Part shown: positions 17,687-25,519 of the stretch, piece after piece
Layout of the letters: each line of letters starts with the position of its first letter
Position numbering within the stretch: the stretch's first letter is position 1
Assembly: GCA_014799665.1 (NCBI GenBank)
Contig: JAAVHP010000025.1
Coordinates: 1 to 64,000, forward strand
Length of the DNA stretch: 64,000 nt
Direction: 5' to 3'
DNA from: Clostridiales bacterium
GTDB taxonomy: Bacteria; Bacillota; Clostridia; Christensenellales; Pumilibacteraceae
Notes under the pieces: generated by a model
The model's input: only the letters and a program-made list of their open reading frames with translations
Databases searched by the model: none
Told to the model about the DNA's origin: nothing
Position numbers and translations under genes: made by a program

Positions 17687-20539
17687 ATGAAAAAACTGCG
17701 AATTATATTTATCGTAGGCGTAATTGCGACGCTTGCCGTATTGCTCGCCGCGTGCGGCGCTCCGCCGCTTCCGTCACCTCAAAACGTAACAGTCAACGAG
17801 CAAACGCTTCAACTCTCGTGGGACGAGGTCGAGGGCGCAAAGAGCTATATTGTGTCTTTCGGTGGCGAGGAACGCACAACTCGCCGAAACACATATTCGC
17901 TGTCCAATCTTGCCTCAGGCACCTACGGAGTTAAGGTAAGAGCGGTCGGCGACGGCGATAAAACAGGCAACTCTGCGTGGTCGTCCGAAATCATGTTCGT
18001 GCGACCCGTCGAGAGCGGGCTCAGCTATCGACTTATAAACAGTAACACCGAGTATGAGGTTTCTGGTATGGGTACGGCAAGCGGCGAAGTAGTCGTCGAC
18101 AGCGTTTACCGCGGAAAGCCCGTTACTCGTATAGGCGATTCGGCGTTCTATAACAGCGGCAAGCTCACCTCGATAACAATCGGCGAAAACGTTACGAGCA
18201 TAGGCGTTCGCGCGTTCTATAACTGCTCGTATCTTCAACAGGTAATTATTCCCGAGGGTGTTACCGAAATCGGAGAGTACGCGTTCCAGAACTGCCGCGC
18301 GCTTACTTCGGTCAAAATTCCCAATAGCGTTACCAAGATTAACGATTATGCCTTTTCAATCTGCCGCGCGCTTGATGAAATAGATTTCGGCGACGGTGTG
18401 ACCGAGATAGGTAAGTATGCGTTTACGAGCTGTGTTAAGCTCGAAAACCTCGTTATACCGGACACGATTAAATTTATTGACGAGTACGCGTTCTCCGACT
18501 GCGTAGAAAAGGACGAAGACGGAAACGTGACCGGTGGAATTAAAAGCGTTACCATAAGCGGCGCAACCGAGCTCGGCGGGTACGCGTTTAATCGTTGCAG
18601 CGCGCTGACTACCGTCAATATCGGTTCTTCGCTCAAAACGATAGGCATGTATGCGTTTTCCGACTGCGACGCGCTTAATAACGTTGTAATTCCCGATAAC
18701 GTTGAGACTATCAAAGAATACGCGTTCTACAACTGCGACGCGCTCGATACGATCGAGATAGGCAAGGGCGTTACTAGCATAGGCATGAGCGCGTTCAGAG
18801 CGACTAAGCTGTGGAACGACGTTTCATATACCCCGTCATCCTCCTCAGACGCTTCGTACGGTTTGGTATACGCAGATAAATGGCTTGTCGGCAATAAGGA
18901 TACTTCGCGTAAGTCGATAGCTATTGCCGCCGATACCATCGGTATCGGCGCGTACGCACTCTCGGCGATGACCGATCCGGGCATTACCGTATCGCTGCCC
19001 GACAGCCTTAAATATATAGGCGATTACGCGTTTGCGGGCTGTGCGGGTATAGCCGGTATTGCGCTTAAAAACGTTGAGCGTGTCGGCGACAGTGCGTTCT
19101 ACAACTGCGCTAATTTGGGCAGTTTCAGCTTCCGCGAAAGTCTTAGATCGATAGGTAGCTATGCGTTCGCTTACTGCAAATATTTGAATAATCCCACTAC
19201 TGCGTTTTCGGAAAACTTCGAGAGCATAGGCTCTTACGCTTTCTACGAAACCAAATTTTGGAATGATGCGACAGACGTCGTGTATTGCAGTAATTGGGTT
19301 GTTGGCTTTAAGGACGGATCTACCGATGCCGGCAAGGCATTCGTTTCGCTCAAAGCAAATACGCTGGGTATTTCCGATTACGCGTTTTACCAGAGTGCGG
19401 CATTGGGTTCCATATCCGTACCGGACACCGTTAAGCGCATAGGCACCGGAGCGTTCCGCGAGTGCAGTTATCTCGTCAGCGTGCGTTTACCCGCCGAGCT
19501 CAAAGAGATAAAAGCATATACATTCTATAAATGCTATAATCTCACCGGCATAAATTGGCCAAACACTCTCGAAACTATAGGTCGGTCGGCGTTTTATAAC
19601 TGCTTCTCGTTTAATGAAATCGTTATTCCCGATTGCGTCAAAGAGATAGACGACTATGCGTTCTATAACCTCACTCTCGAATTTATGGGAGAAATCGTAA
19701 TCGGAACGGAAAAAATAGTCATAGGCGCAGGCGTTGAAAAGATAGGTAATTATGCGTTCGCAAAGACGACTTCCGTAGAGCAAATCGCCATTCCCGATAG
19801 CGTTAAAGCGCTGGGCGTTCACGTGTTCGACAACTGCGGGTTCACCAAGATCACTATCGGCAAGGGACTCGAAAGCATAAACGATTACGCTTTCCGTAAC
19901 TGCGTAAATCTTACCGAGCTCGTTATTCCCGGTAACATTAAATATATCGGCAAGTATGCATTTAAGAATTGCTCGTCGCTTAAAAAGCTTACGATAGAGG
20001 ACGGCGTCGAGAACATAGGTCAGTATGCGTTCTCCTCGTGCTCGGCGCTTATGGGCTTGGCTATACCCGATAGCGTAACCTATATCGATAACTACGCGTT
20101 CTGCAAATGCGGTTCGCTTAAAAGCCTTAATATAGGCGGTTATGTCGATTACGTGGGCAGACATGCCTTCTACGGCAATAAGTTCATGACCGTCTACTTC
20201 GAGGGCGAAACGGTTCCCGACGAATGGAACGGCTATTGGAATTCGTCCTACCGTCCCGTTGTTTTCGGCACGGAACTGAGTAGCGATAAAACGGTGGTTT
20301 TGTCGGTAACGCTTAAAGAGAACGGCATTCTTTATCTCGACGCTCTTAACGGCATAGCTGCGCCGGTAAGACCGCTTGAATACGACTGCGTGGGATGGTC
20401 GACTACAGCGGACGGCGAAGTCGAAATCAGAGCCGACGAGATCGACAAAACGGAAGGGGATAAAAAACTCTATCCCGTTTGGGAAGAATACGTTGAGCCT
20501 GAACCCGAACCTGAGCCGGATACGGGTGCTTCCGAATAA
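17687..20539 (+). CDS. LRR_5 (BspA-like) surface lipoprotein
   Basis: 950 residues. A type-II signal peptide with lipobox LLAAC (Cys about residue 23) predicts a membrane-anchored lipoprotein. A fibronectin-III-like domain follows (LSWDEVEGAKSYIVSF, about 43-110), then about 30 LRR_5 units (about 130-855), and an InlB-repeat-like module (YDCVGWST ... KLYPVWEEY). It ends in a Glu-Pro tail. Its Fn3 and LRR modules match the giant protein upstream, so the two are paralogues. The start has AGGAGGGC just upstream, and it is the last gene of the MoxR/VWA operon. A role as surface binder whose assembly is assisted by the MoxR/VWA proteins is inference. Confidence 0.93.
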   Translation: MKKLRIIFIVGVIATLAVLLAACGAPPLPSPQNVTVNEQTLQLSWDEVEGAKSYIVSFGGEERTTRRNTYSLSNLASGTYGVKVRAVGDGDKTGNSAWSSEIMFVRPVESGLSYRLINSNTEYEVSGMGTASGEVVVDSVYRGKPVTRIGDSAFYNSGKLTSITIGENVTSIGVRAFYNCSYLQQVIIPEGVTEIGEYAFQNCRALTSVKIPNSVTKINDYAFSICRALDEIDFGDGVTEIGKYAFTSCVKLENLVIPDTIKFIDEYAFSDCVEKDEDGNVTGGIKSVTISGATELGGYAFNRCSALTTVNIGSSLKTIGMYAFSDCDALNNVVIPDNVETIKEYAFYNCDALDTIEIGKGVTSIGMSAFRATKLWNDVSYTPSSSSDASYGLVYADKWLVGNKDTSRKSIAIAADTIGIGAYALSAMTDPGITVSLPDSLKYIGDYAFAGCAGIAGIALKNVERVGDSAFYNCANLGSFSFRESLRSIGSYAFAYCKYLNNPTTAFSENFESIGSYAFYETKFWNDATDVVYCSNWVVGFKDGSTDAGKAFVSLKANTLGISDYAFYQSAALGSISVPDTVKRIGTGAFRECSYLVSVRLPAELKEIKAYTFYKCYNLTGINWPNTLETIGRSAFYNCFSFNEIVIPDCVKEIDDYAFYNLTLEFMGEIVIGTEKIVIGAGVEKIGNYAFAKTTSVEQIAIPDSVKALGVHVFDNCGFTKITIGKGLESINDYAFRNCVNLTELVIPGNIKYIGKYAFKNCSSLKKLTIEDGVENIGQYAFSSCSALMGLAIPDSVTYIDNYAFCKCGSLKSLNIGGYVDYVGRHAFYGNKFMTVYFEGETVPDEWNGYWNSSYRPVVFGTELSSDKTVVLSVTLKENGILYLDALNGIAAPVRPLEYDCVGWSTTADGEVEIRADEIDKTEGDKKLYPVWEEYVEPEPEPEPDTGASE

Positions 20540-20548
20540 AATGCGACT

Positions 20549-20587
20549 TAAAAGTACGGTTATTAACGACCGTACTTTTATTTATTT
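20549..20587 (+). terminator. Terminator of the MoxR/VWA/LRR operon
   Basis: AAAAGTACGGT (20550-20560) pairs perfectly with ACCGTACTTTT (20569-20579) around an 8-nt loop, followed by a T-rich tract. Confidence 0.9.
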
Positions 20588-20602
20588 CTAATTAACAATC
20601 GC

Positions 20603-20631
20603 TTGACTTGACCCGCGAATTACTGTATAAT
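20603..20631 (+). promoter_or_regulatory. rpmH promoter
   Basis: TTGACT (20603-20608), 17 nt, TATAAT (20626-20631); +1 near 20638. The 5' leader contains a small hairpin GTGGC-AGT-GCCAC (20647-20659) before TGGAG and the rpmH ATG. Confidence 0.85.
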
Positions 20632-20678
20632 ACTTAGGTATTATTTGTGGCAGTGCCACGACTTTTGGAGATAACGAT

Positions 20679-20828
20679 ATGAAGAGAACCTATCAACCCA
20701 AGAAACGTCAGCAACGCAAAGTTCACGGCTTCCGTCAAAGAATGAAAACGCAGGGCGGCAGACGCGTCCTCAAACGCCGTCGCAATAAGGGCAGAGTCAA
20801 CCTTACGCCCAAGCCGCTCGGCAAATAA
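20679..20828 (+). CDS. rpmH: Ribosomal protein bL34
   Basis: 49 residues, beginning MKRTYQPKKRQQRKVHGFR, the bL34 hallmark, with the typical Arg/Lys-rich body and a short extra tail (VNLTPKPLGK). It is a component of the large ribosomal subunit. Shine-Dalgarno TGGAG is 8 nt upstream. It heads the conserved rpmH-rnpA-yidD-yidC-jag cluster. In many bacteria dnaA and the origin lie just upstream; here that side is an unrelated LRR operon, and I see no DnaA boxes. Confidence 0.98.
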   Translation: MKRTYQPKKRQQRKVHGFRQRMKTQGGRRVLKRRRNKGRVNLTPKPLGK

Positions 20829-20832
20829 TTAA

Positions 20833-21162
20833 TTGCTGAATAAAGCGAACAGACTCAATAAGCACGGTTCGTTCTCGTACGTTTACCGCAAGGGTAGGCG
20901 ACTTACGGAAGCGGACGTCGTTTTGATCTACACACCCGCGCGATCGGTGCGGGTGGGTTTTTCGGTATCGAACAAAGTCGGTAAGGCCGTAGTGCGCAAC
21001 AAGGTAAAACGCCGCTTGCGCGCGTCGGTCGCCGAGCACCTGAATACTATGTTGGGCTGTCAGGCGATTGTTGTTGCCAACCCGTCGGCGGCGGGCAAGG
21101 ACTATTCCACGCTCGACTCTCAGCTTTTGGGATTGTTCAAGCGCGCGGGGCTTATTAAATGA
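20833..21162 (+). CDS. rnpA: Ribonuclease P protein component
   Basis: 109 residues. It contains the RnpA signature VVRNKVKRRLR (about 53-63), the RNR motif that contacts RNase P RNA, and matures tRNA 5' ends together with that RNA. It starts with TTG four bases after the rpmH stop, with no clear Shine-Dalgarno, so translation probably depends on coupling. The stop overlaps yidD by ATGA. Confidence 0.96.
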   Translation: MLNKANRLNKHGSFSYVYRKGRRLTEADVVLIYTPARSVRVGFSVSNKVGKAVVRNKVKRRLRASVAEHLNTMLGCQAIVVANPSAAGKDYSTLDSQLLGLFKRAGLIK

Positions 21163-21446
21163 AAAAGCGTAAACCTTGGCGCATTATCCGCGATATCGTA
21201 ACGCTTAAATGGCTGTTCCTCGGGCTTGTGTACTTTTACAAAAAGTGCATTTCGCCGCTCACGCCCGACGTGTGCATATACACGCCGAGCTGTTCCACGT
21301 ACATGGTGGAAGCCATACGCAAGTTCGGCGTAATTCGGGGTATATTCCTCGGCACTAAGCGTTTGCTTCGCTGTGTGCCGTGGAAGGCGGGCGGGTTCGA
21401 TCCCGTGCCAGACAACCCCCATGGAGATATGAAATGGCTGTTCTGA
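21159..21446 (+). CDS. yidD: Membrane protein insertion efficiency factor YidD
   Basis: 95 residues with the compact YidD pattern: a basic N-terminus, YKKCISPLTP, the cysteine-containing CIYTPSCSTYMVEAI motif, and GGFDPVPDNP near the end. It is a membrane-associated helper of YidC-dependent insertion. It overlaps rnpA by four bases and yidC by 13 bases. Confidence 0.95.
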   Translation: MKKRKPWRIIRDIVTLKWLFLGLVYFYKKCISPLTPDVCIYTPSCSTYMVEAIRKFGVIRGIFLGTKRLLRCVPWKAGGFDPVPDNPHGDMKWLF

Positions 21447-22996
21447 ACTTAATAACCTCATTTATGAGTGCGGTTCAAGCCGCGATCACGCCGAGCGTTG
21501 CGGCGCCCGGCAGTATGTGGCATTTACTGATCCTTAAAACGTTTGCGTTCGTCGCCGATTACGGCTGGCGTATCGTTGTGTTTACCGTGCTGTTAAAGCT
21601 TGTCATTTCGCCGCTCGACTTTTATCAGCGGTACAAAATGAACAAGAACCAAAAGATCACCGAGCGGCTCAAACCGACCATTGAAAAACTGCAAAAGCAG
21701 TATGCGGGCGACAAGCAGATGCTTTCGCAAAAGCAAATGGAGCTTAACCGCAAGGAAGGTTACAGTTATTTCTCGTCGTGCCTGCCCATGATCCTTACCA
21801 TGGTCATATTCATTACGTTGTGGTTATCCATGCAGACGATCGCGCAGTACATGACTTTCAGGGAATATACGTCCATGTACGATGAATATCGGTACGTGTA
21901 CAGCCAGATCTACGATCCCGTCGATCCTGAAAACGTGACCGAGGACGAAGCTAAGAACAAGGTTATTGCACAGAAAATCGGTCAGGAAGTCGTCTTCCAA
22001 ATGTACTACGAAGGCATTGACGACGCCTATATACAAACTCTTAACCAAACGATAAAAGATTGGCAAGCCGCCGACGTTCAAGCCGCGGCTGATTACGAAG
22101 CGGCTATCGCGGCGGGCGAGGAAGCCCAAAAGCCGACGGTAGTAGTGCCGGAAGGGTTTACACTCCCCGACGATTTCACGCTCATGCGCGAGGACGTCAC
22201 GAGCATTAAAAAGGTTCAGGCGTCATTCCTTTGGATACAGAATATCTGGGCGCCCGACGTGCCGTGGGGCAGTCAGGCGGTTCTCGACTGGTCGACGTTT
22301 TTAAAGGGCATTAACAAATACCAGAACGCATCTAAGAGCGAGCTACCGACCGAGGTGCATCAAGACGCGTGCAACGAGGTCATGTACAACGAGGTAATGG
22401 GCAAGATACTTTCCGACACCTCGCACAGCCGCACGAACGGATATTTGATCCTGCCTATACTTGTAGTATTGCTGTCGATCGGTACGCAGATACTCTCCAT
22501 GTTCCAACAAAAGCGCGCGGGTCAGGTCAACGCCACGGGCGGCGCGGCTACGAGCATGAAGGTCATGATGGTAATCATGCCTATAATGTTGGCGGTATTC
22601 GCTATACAGTACGCGTCGATATTCGCGCTGTACATGGTAGTCAACAGCGCAACCACTCTGTTCTTTAACTTTACGTTTACGGGCATAATACGGCTCATCG
22701 ACAAGCGCCGCCACAACCGTAACTACGGTATCTCGGTAGGCAGCACGCGCGGCACCGTCAAGGCGGGTGCCGACGACGCTATTATTCATTATATCAAGGG
22801 CGCCAACCCCAATGCCGGTATCAAGGTCGTCGAGGAAGAGCAGCCCGAACAAACGAAAGCCGACAAAAAGGCAAAAAAGGCGGAAAAGGCGCAGAGCTCG
22901 TCAAGAACGGTAGTGCGCGGCAGCCGTCCCGACCCGAACGAGCTCATGAGCAGAAACACGTCGCGGACGTCGGACAAGCCGCCTAAGAAAAGATAA
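21434..22996 (+). CDS. yidC: Membrane protein insertase YidC/OxaI
   Basis: About 520 residues from ATG 21434, which has GGAG 7 nt upstream; a longer in-frame start would run deep into yidD. The insertase core is visible: KLVISPLDFYQRYKMNKNQK, helices at about 118-137 and 345-365, LWIQNIWAPD, and later helices around 390-430. Unlike typical Gram-positive SpoIIIJ there is no lipobox, and the extracytoplasmic segment between the first core helices is expanded (about 150-340, Asp/Glu/Ala-rich). The C-terminal tail is long and basic (to KPPKKR), typical of proteins that contact the ribosome. It inserts membrane proteins alone or with SecYEG. Confidence 0.94.
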   Translation: MAVLNLITSFMSAVQAAITPSVAAPGSMWHLLILKTFAFVADYGWRIVVFTVLLKLVISPLDFYQRYKMNKNQKITERLKPTIEKLQKQYAGDKQMLSQKQMELNRKEGYSYFSSCLPMILTMVIFITLWLSMQTIAQYMTFREYTSMYDEYRYVYSQIYDPVDPENVTEDEAKNKVIAQKIGQEVVFQMYYEGIDDAYIQTLNQTIKDWQAADVQAAADYEAAIAAGEEAQKPTVVVPEGFTLPDDFTLMREDVTSIKKVQASFLWIQNIWAPDVPWGSQAVLDWSTFLKGINKYQNASKSELPTEVHQDACNEVMYNEVMGKILSDTSHSRTNGYLILPILVVLLSIGTQILSMFQQKRAGQVNATGGAATSMKVMMVIMPIMLAVFAIQYASIFALYMVVNSATTLFFNFTFTGIIRLIDKRRHNRNYGISVGSTRGTVKAGADDAIIHYIKGANPNAGIKVVEEEQPEQTKADKKAKKAEKAQSSSRTVVRGSRPDPNELMSRNTSRTSDKPPKKR

Positions 22997-23032
22997 AAAC
23001 ACCTTTTAACTACTATAAGGAAACGGATAACC

Positions 23033-23893
23033 ATGACAATCGAAGTTACGGCGAAGAAAATAGAGGACGCCATCAATCAGGGGCTTGCTCAACTTGGTAC
23101 TACTATCGACAAGGTCGACGTGGAAGTGCTTGAACAGGGCGGTGTGTTCCGTAAAGCCAAAGTGCGTTTGACGCTCGCGGACGAAGCGGAAGAAAAGACC
23201 GAGAAAATCGAAAAGCCCGTTAAAACCGAAAAGGCTGCGGAAGAAAAGGTCGAGCCTAAAAAGACCGAAAAGATCGAGAAAACCGAGAAAGCGGAAAAGT
23301 CGGTTAAACAGGAAAAACCGACGAACAATGCCGCTGAAAAGCCCGCCAAGCCCGTGCAGCCTAAAAAGCCGCAGGGCGAAGGACCCAAACAATCGAGCGA
23401 AAAGAAAGAGGTCAAAGAGCCGCGTGCTCGTACCGAGGAAGATAAGGCGGCGTTTGCGCGCGCAGTAGAGTTCGTCAGGGAAGTCATAAGCAAGATGGGC
23501 TTTGAGGGCGCGGAGATAACCGCCGACGAGAAAGCCGAGGTTGTTTCGATCAGCGCGCCCGCAGGCGACGACTCGCTCATTATCGGGCGGCACGGCGAAA
23601 CGCTGTCTGCGTTGTCGTACATTGCCGAGACCTGTGCTCGCGCCGAGAAGTGCCATATAAACGTTACCGTCGACTGCAACGGCTACCGCGATAGGCGCGC
23701 GCAGTCGCTCACCGCTATGGCAAAGCGCCGCGCCGACGAGTGCGTTAATAAGCACCGCCGTATCAAGCTCGAACCAATGGAACGCGTCGACCGCAGGACG
23801 ATCCACAACGCGCTTACGGGCGACGACCGCGTCACGACCGCATCCGAGGGTAAAGAGCCGTACAGATATATAGTGATCGCGCCCAAGAAATAG
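23033..23893 (+). CDS. jag: RNA-binding protein Jag/KhpB
   Basis: 286 residues. The Jag-N domain (about 1-52) is followed by a long Lys/Glu-rich linker (about 55-140). A KH domain has the GxxG loop in GRHGETL (about 185-191), and an R3H domain has the MERVDRRTIHNAL signature (about 245-257). KhpB-type proteins bind RNA and influence cell-wall and division functions. It is the last gene of the rpmH cluster; AAGGAAACGG precedes its ATG. Confidence 0.95.
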   Translation: MTIEVTAKKIEDAINQGLAQLGTTIDKVDVEVLEQGGVFRKAKVRLTLADEAEEKTEKIEKPVKTEKAAEEKVEPKKTEKIEKTEKAEKSVKQEKPTNNAAEKPAKPVQPKKPQGEGPKQSSEKKEVKEPRARTEEDKAAFARAVEFVREVISKMGFEGAEITADEKAEVVSISAPAGDDSLIIGRHGETLSALSYIAETCARAEKCHINVTVDCNGYRDRRAQSLTAMAKRRADECVNKHRRIKLEPMERVDRRTIHNALTGDDRVTTASEGKEPYRYIVIAPKK

Positions 23894-23940
23894 CCTACTT
23901 CTTTTGAAAAAGAGGCAAGCAAGAAAACTTTGCTGTTGCG
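23894..23940 (-). repeat. Dispersed hairpin repeat, copy A
   Basis: Read on the - strand this is AAAGTTTTCTTGCTTGCC, then TCTTTTTCAAAAGAAGTA. It closely matches copies near 32012 and 34551. It lies between jag and the DUF2726 gene. The remaining bases to 24033 show nothing recognisable. Confidence 0.5.
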
Positions 23941-24096
23941 TGTCAGATAAGTAAGTATTGCTTCGCTGCACCCAATTAGCTTCGTGTCGTTACTAATATC
24001 TTTACGCAAAAACATTCAGATTAATATTATTTATTGATTGCTACCGATAATATAATATTAACCAAAGACGACAATAAAATTATTCAGAGGGTTACG

Positions 24097-24672
24097 TTGA
24101 AATTCAGAAAAGGCGTATATATAATATTTTTTGCTATCGGGCTGACGTTGTTTGCGTTCAGCCTTATGCCTTTTTTCAGGAACTTTCACGAGGACACGTT
24201 TTGGATAATGACTATCGTGAGTGTTGCGCTCATGATCTTCTGTCTTTTCGCGCTGTTCCACAAGCCCAAAGAAAAAGTAAAGCTCAACGCCAGATACGAG
24301 CGCAAGGGGAATATGCTCACTCGTCCCGAATACAATTTCTTAATGACGCTTCGCGAGATCTCGCCGAGCAAGTACGAGGTAGTGCCGCAGGTCGCGCTTA
24401 CTTCGGTAATCGATAAAAAGACGAACACTTCCTACCGCAACGAGCTTTTCCGCGTATGCGATTATTGCTTTGTCGACCGCGATACATTCGAGCCGTTGCT
24501 TCTCGTTGAGCTTAACGACCGCTCGCACCTGCGCGAGGATAGGCGTATCCGCGACGAAAAGGTTGCGGCTATCTGTGAGGACGCCAAGCTTCCGCTCGTC
24601 ACGTTTTGGCTGGACGGCGATCTTAGCTACAATACGGTCAAGCGCGTCGTTATGAAGGCGATATTGAAATGA
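24097..24672 (+). CDS. DUF2726 family membrane protein
   Basis: About 191 residues. Two membrane helices (YIIFFAIGLTLFAFSLMPFF; FWIMTIVSVALMIFCLFALF) precede a cytosolic DUF2726 domain with LTRPEYNFLMTLREI, LLVELNDRSH and the closing LPLVTFWLD. DUF2726 resembles nuclease-like folds (an E-L-N-D core), but activity is unproven. I prefer TTG 24097 because AGAGGG lies 5 nt upstream. An in-frame TTG at 24034 would add 21 residues but has no Shine-Dalgarno. The stop overlaps the next gene by ATGA. Confidence 0.8.
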   Translation: MKFRKGVYIIFFAIGLTLFAFSLMPFFRNFHEDTFWIMTIVSVALMIFCLFALFHKPKEKVKLNARYERKGNMLTRPEYNFLMTLREISPSKYEVVPQVALTSVIDKKTNTSYRNELFRVCDYCFVDRDTFEPLLLVELNDRSHLREDRRIRDEKVAAICEDAKLPLVTFWLDGDLSYNTVKRVVMKAILK

Positions 24673-25505
24673 AGTGCGTAGACTGTCCGCGCTTTTGCCG
24701 CGCCGACCGCGACTGCGGCGAAATAGGGTTATGCGGCGGCGGAAGACTCGCGCGGGTCGCTAAGGTCATAAACGAATTTAAGTACGAGGAACCCTGTCTC
24801 GGCACGGTGACGGCGGTGTTCTTTTCGGGCTGTGCGCTCAAATGCTCGTACTGTCAGAATTATAAAATAAGCCGCGGGGGAGCGGGCGAGGAGTACGACG
24901 ACCGTAGGCTCGCCGCGCTGTTCGACGGCGCGGAACACCCGCTCGATCTTGTCACACCGTCGCACTATCTGTCGAATATAGAGCGTGCGATCGATATATC
25001 GGCAAATGCGCATTCGTTCATATATAATACTTCGGGCTACGAGACGGTCGGCGCGGTAAAGCGCGCGGCGAAATTCACCGACGTTTTCCTTACCGATTAT
25101 AAGTACGGCGATAACGCGGTGGCGACGCGGCTGTCCAAGGCGGGCGATTACGTGGAAGTAGCGCAAAAGGCGTTACGCGTTATGCGCGACGCAGTCCCCG
25201 ACGAGTGGGCGATCGAGAACGGCGAAAAGCTGCTAAAACGCGGGCTGATAGTTCGGCACTTGGTTTTGCCCGAGTGCGTGGATAACTCGATAAAAGCGAT
25301 AGACGACATAGCGCGTATAGCGGGAACGAATACCGTTCTGTCGCTCATGAGCCAATTCACGCCAAACGGCGTAGGCGAGCCGAACGCAAGGCTTAAAAAG
25401 ATCGAGTACAAGCTCGTAGTCGAGCATGCGTTAAAGCTCGGCTTCAACGTGGGATATATCCAAGATTTCGATTCGGCAAACAGCGCGTACACGCCCGAGT
25501 TTTAG
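24669..25505 (+). CDS. Radical SAM protein, pyruvate formate-lyase-activating-enzyme-like
   Basis: 278 residues. The radical SAM 4Fe-4S motif is CALKCSYC (Cys55, Cys59, Cys62). Five extra cysteines in the first 22 residues (C3, C6, C10, C16, C22) suggest a further metal site, as in PflA-like proteins of unknown substrate. TPSHYLSNI and YNTSGYET match that branch. It should cleave S-adenosylmethionine to create a radical; no glycyl-radical enzyme is nearby, so the partner is unknown. It overlaps the DUF2726 gene and is followed after 14 bases by a helicase gene. Confidence 0.88.
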   Translation: MKCVDCPRFCRADRDCGEIGLCGGGRLARVAKVINEFKYEEPCLGTVTAVFFSGCALKCSYCQNYKISRGGAGEEYDDRRLAALFDGAEHPLDLVTPSHYLSNIERAIDISANAHSFIYNTSGYETVGAVKRAAKFTDVFLTDYKYGDNAVATRLSKAGDYVEVAQKALRVMRDAVPDEWAIENGEKLLKRGLIVRHLVLPECVDNSIKAIDDIARIAGTNTVLSLMSQFTPNGVGEPNARLKKIEYKLVVEHALKLGFNVGYIQDFDSANSAYTPEF

Positions 25506-25519
25506 GCACAAGGAAAGTT

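Noticed and set aside
20588..20678. Possible replication origin beside rpmH
   Set aside because: No DnaA boxes or dnaA/dnaN genes are seen; only the rpmH promoter and leader.
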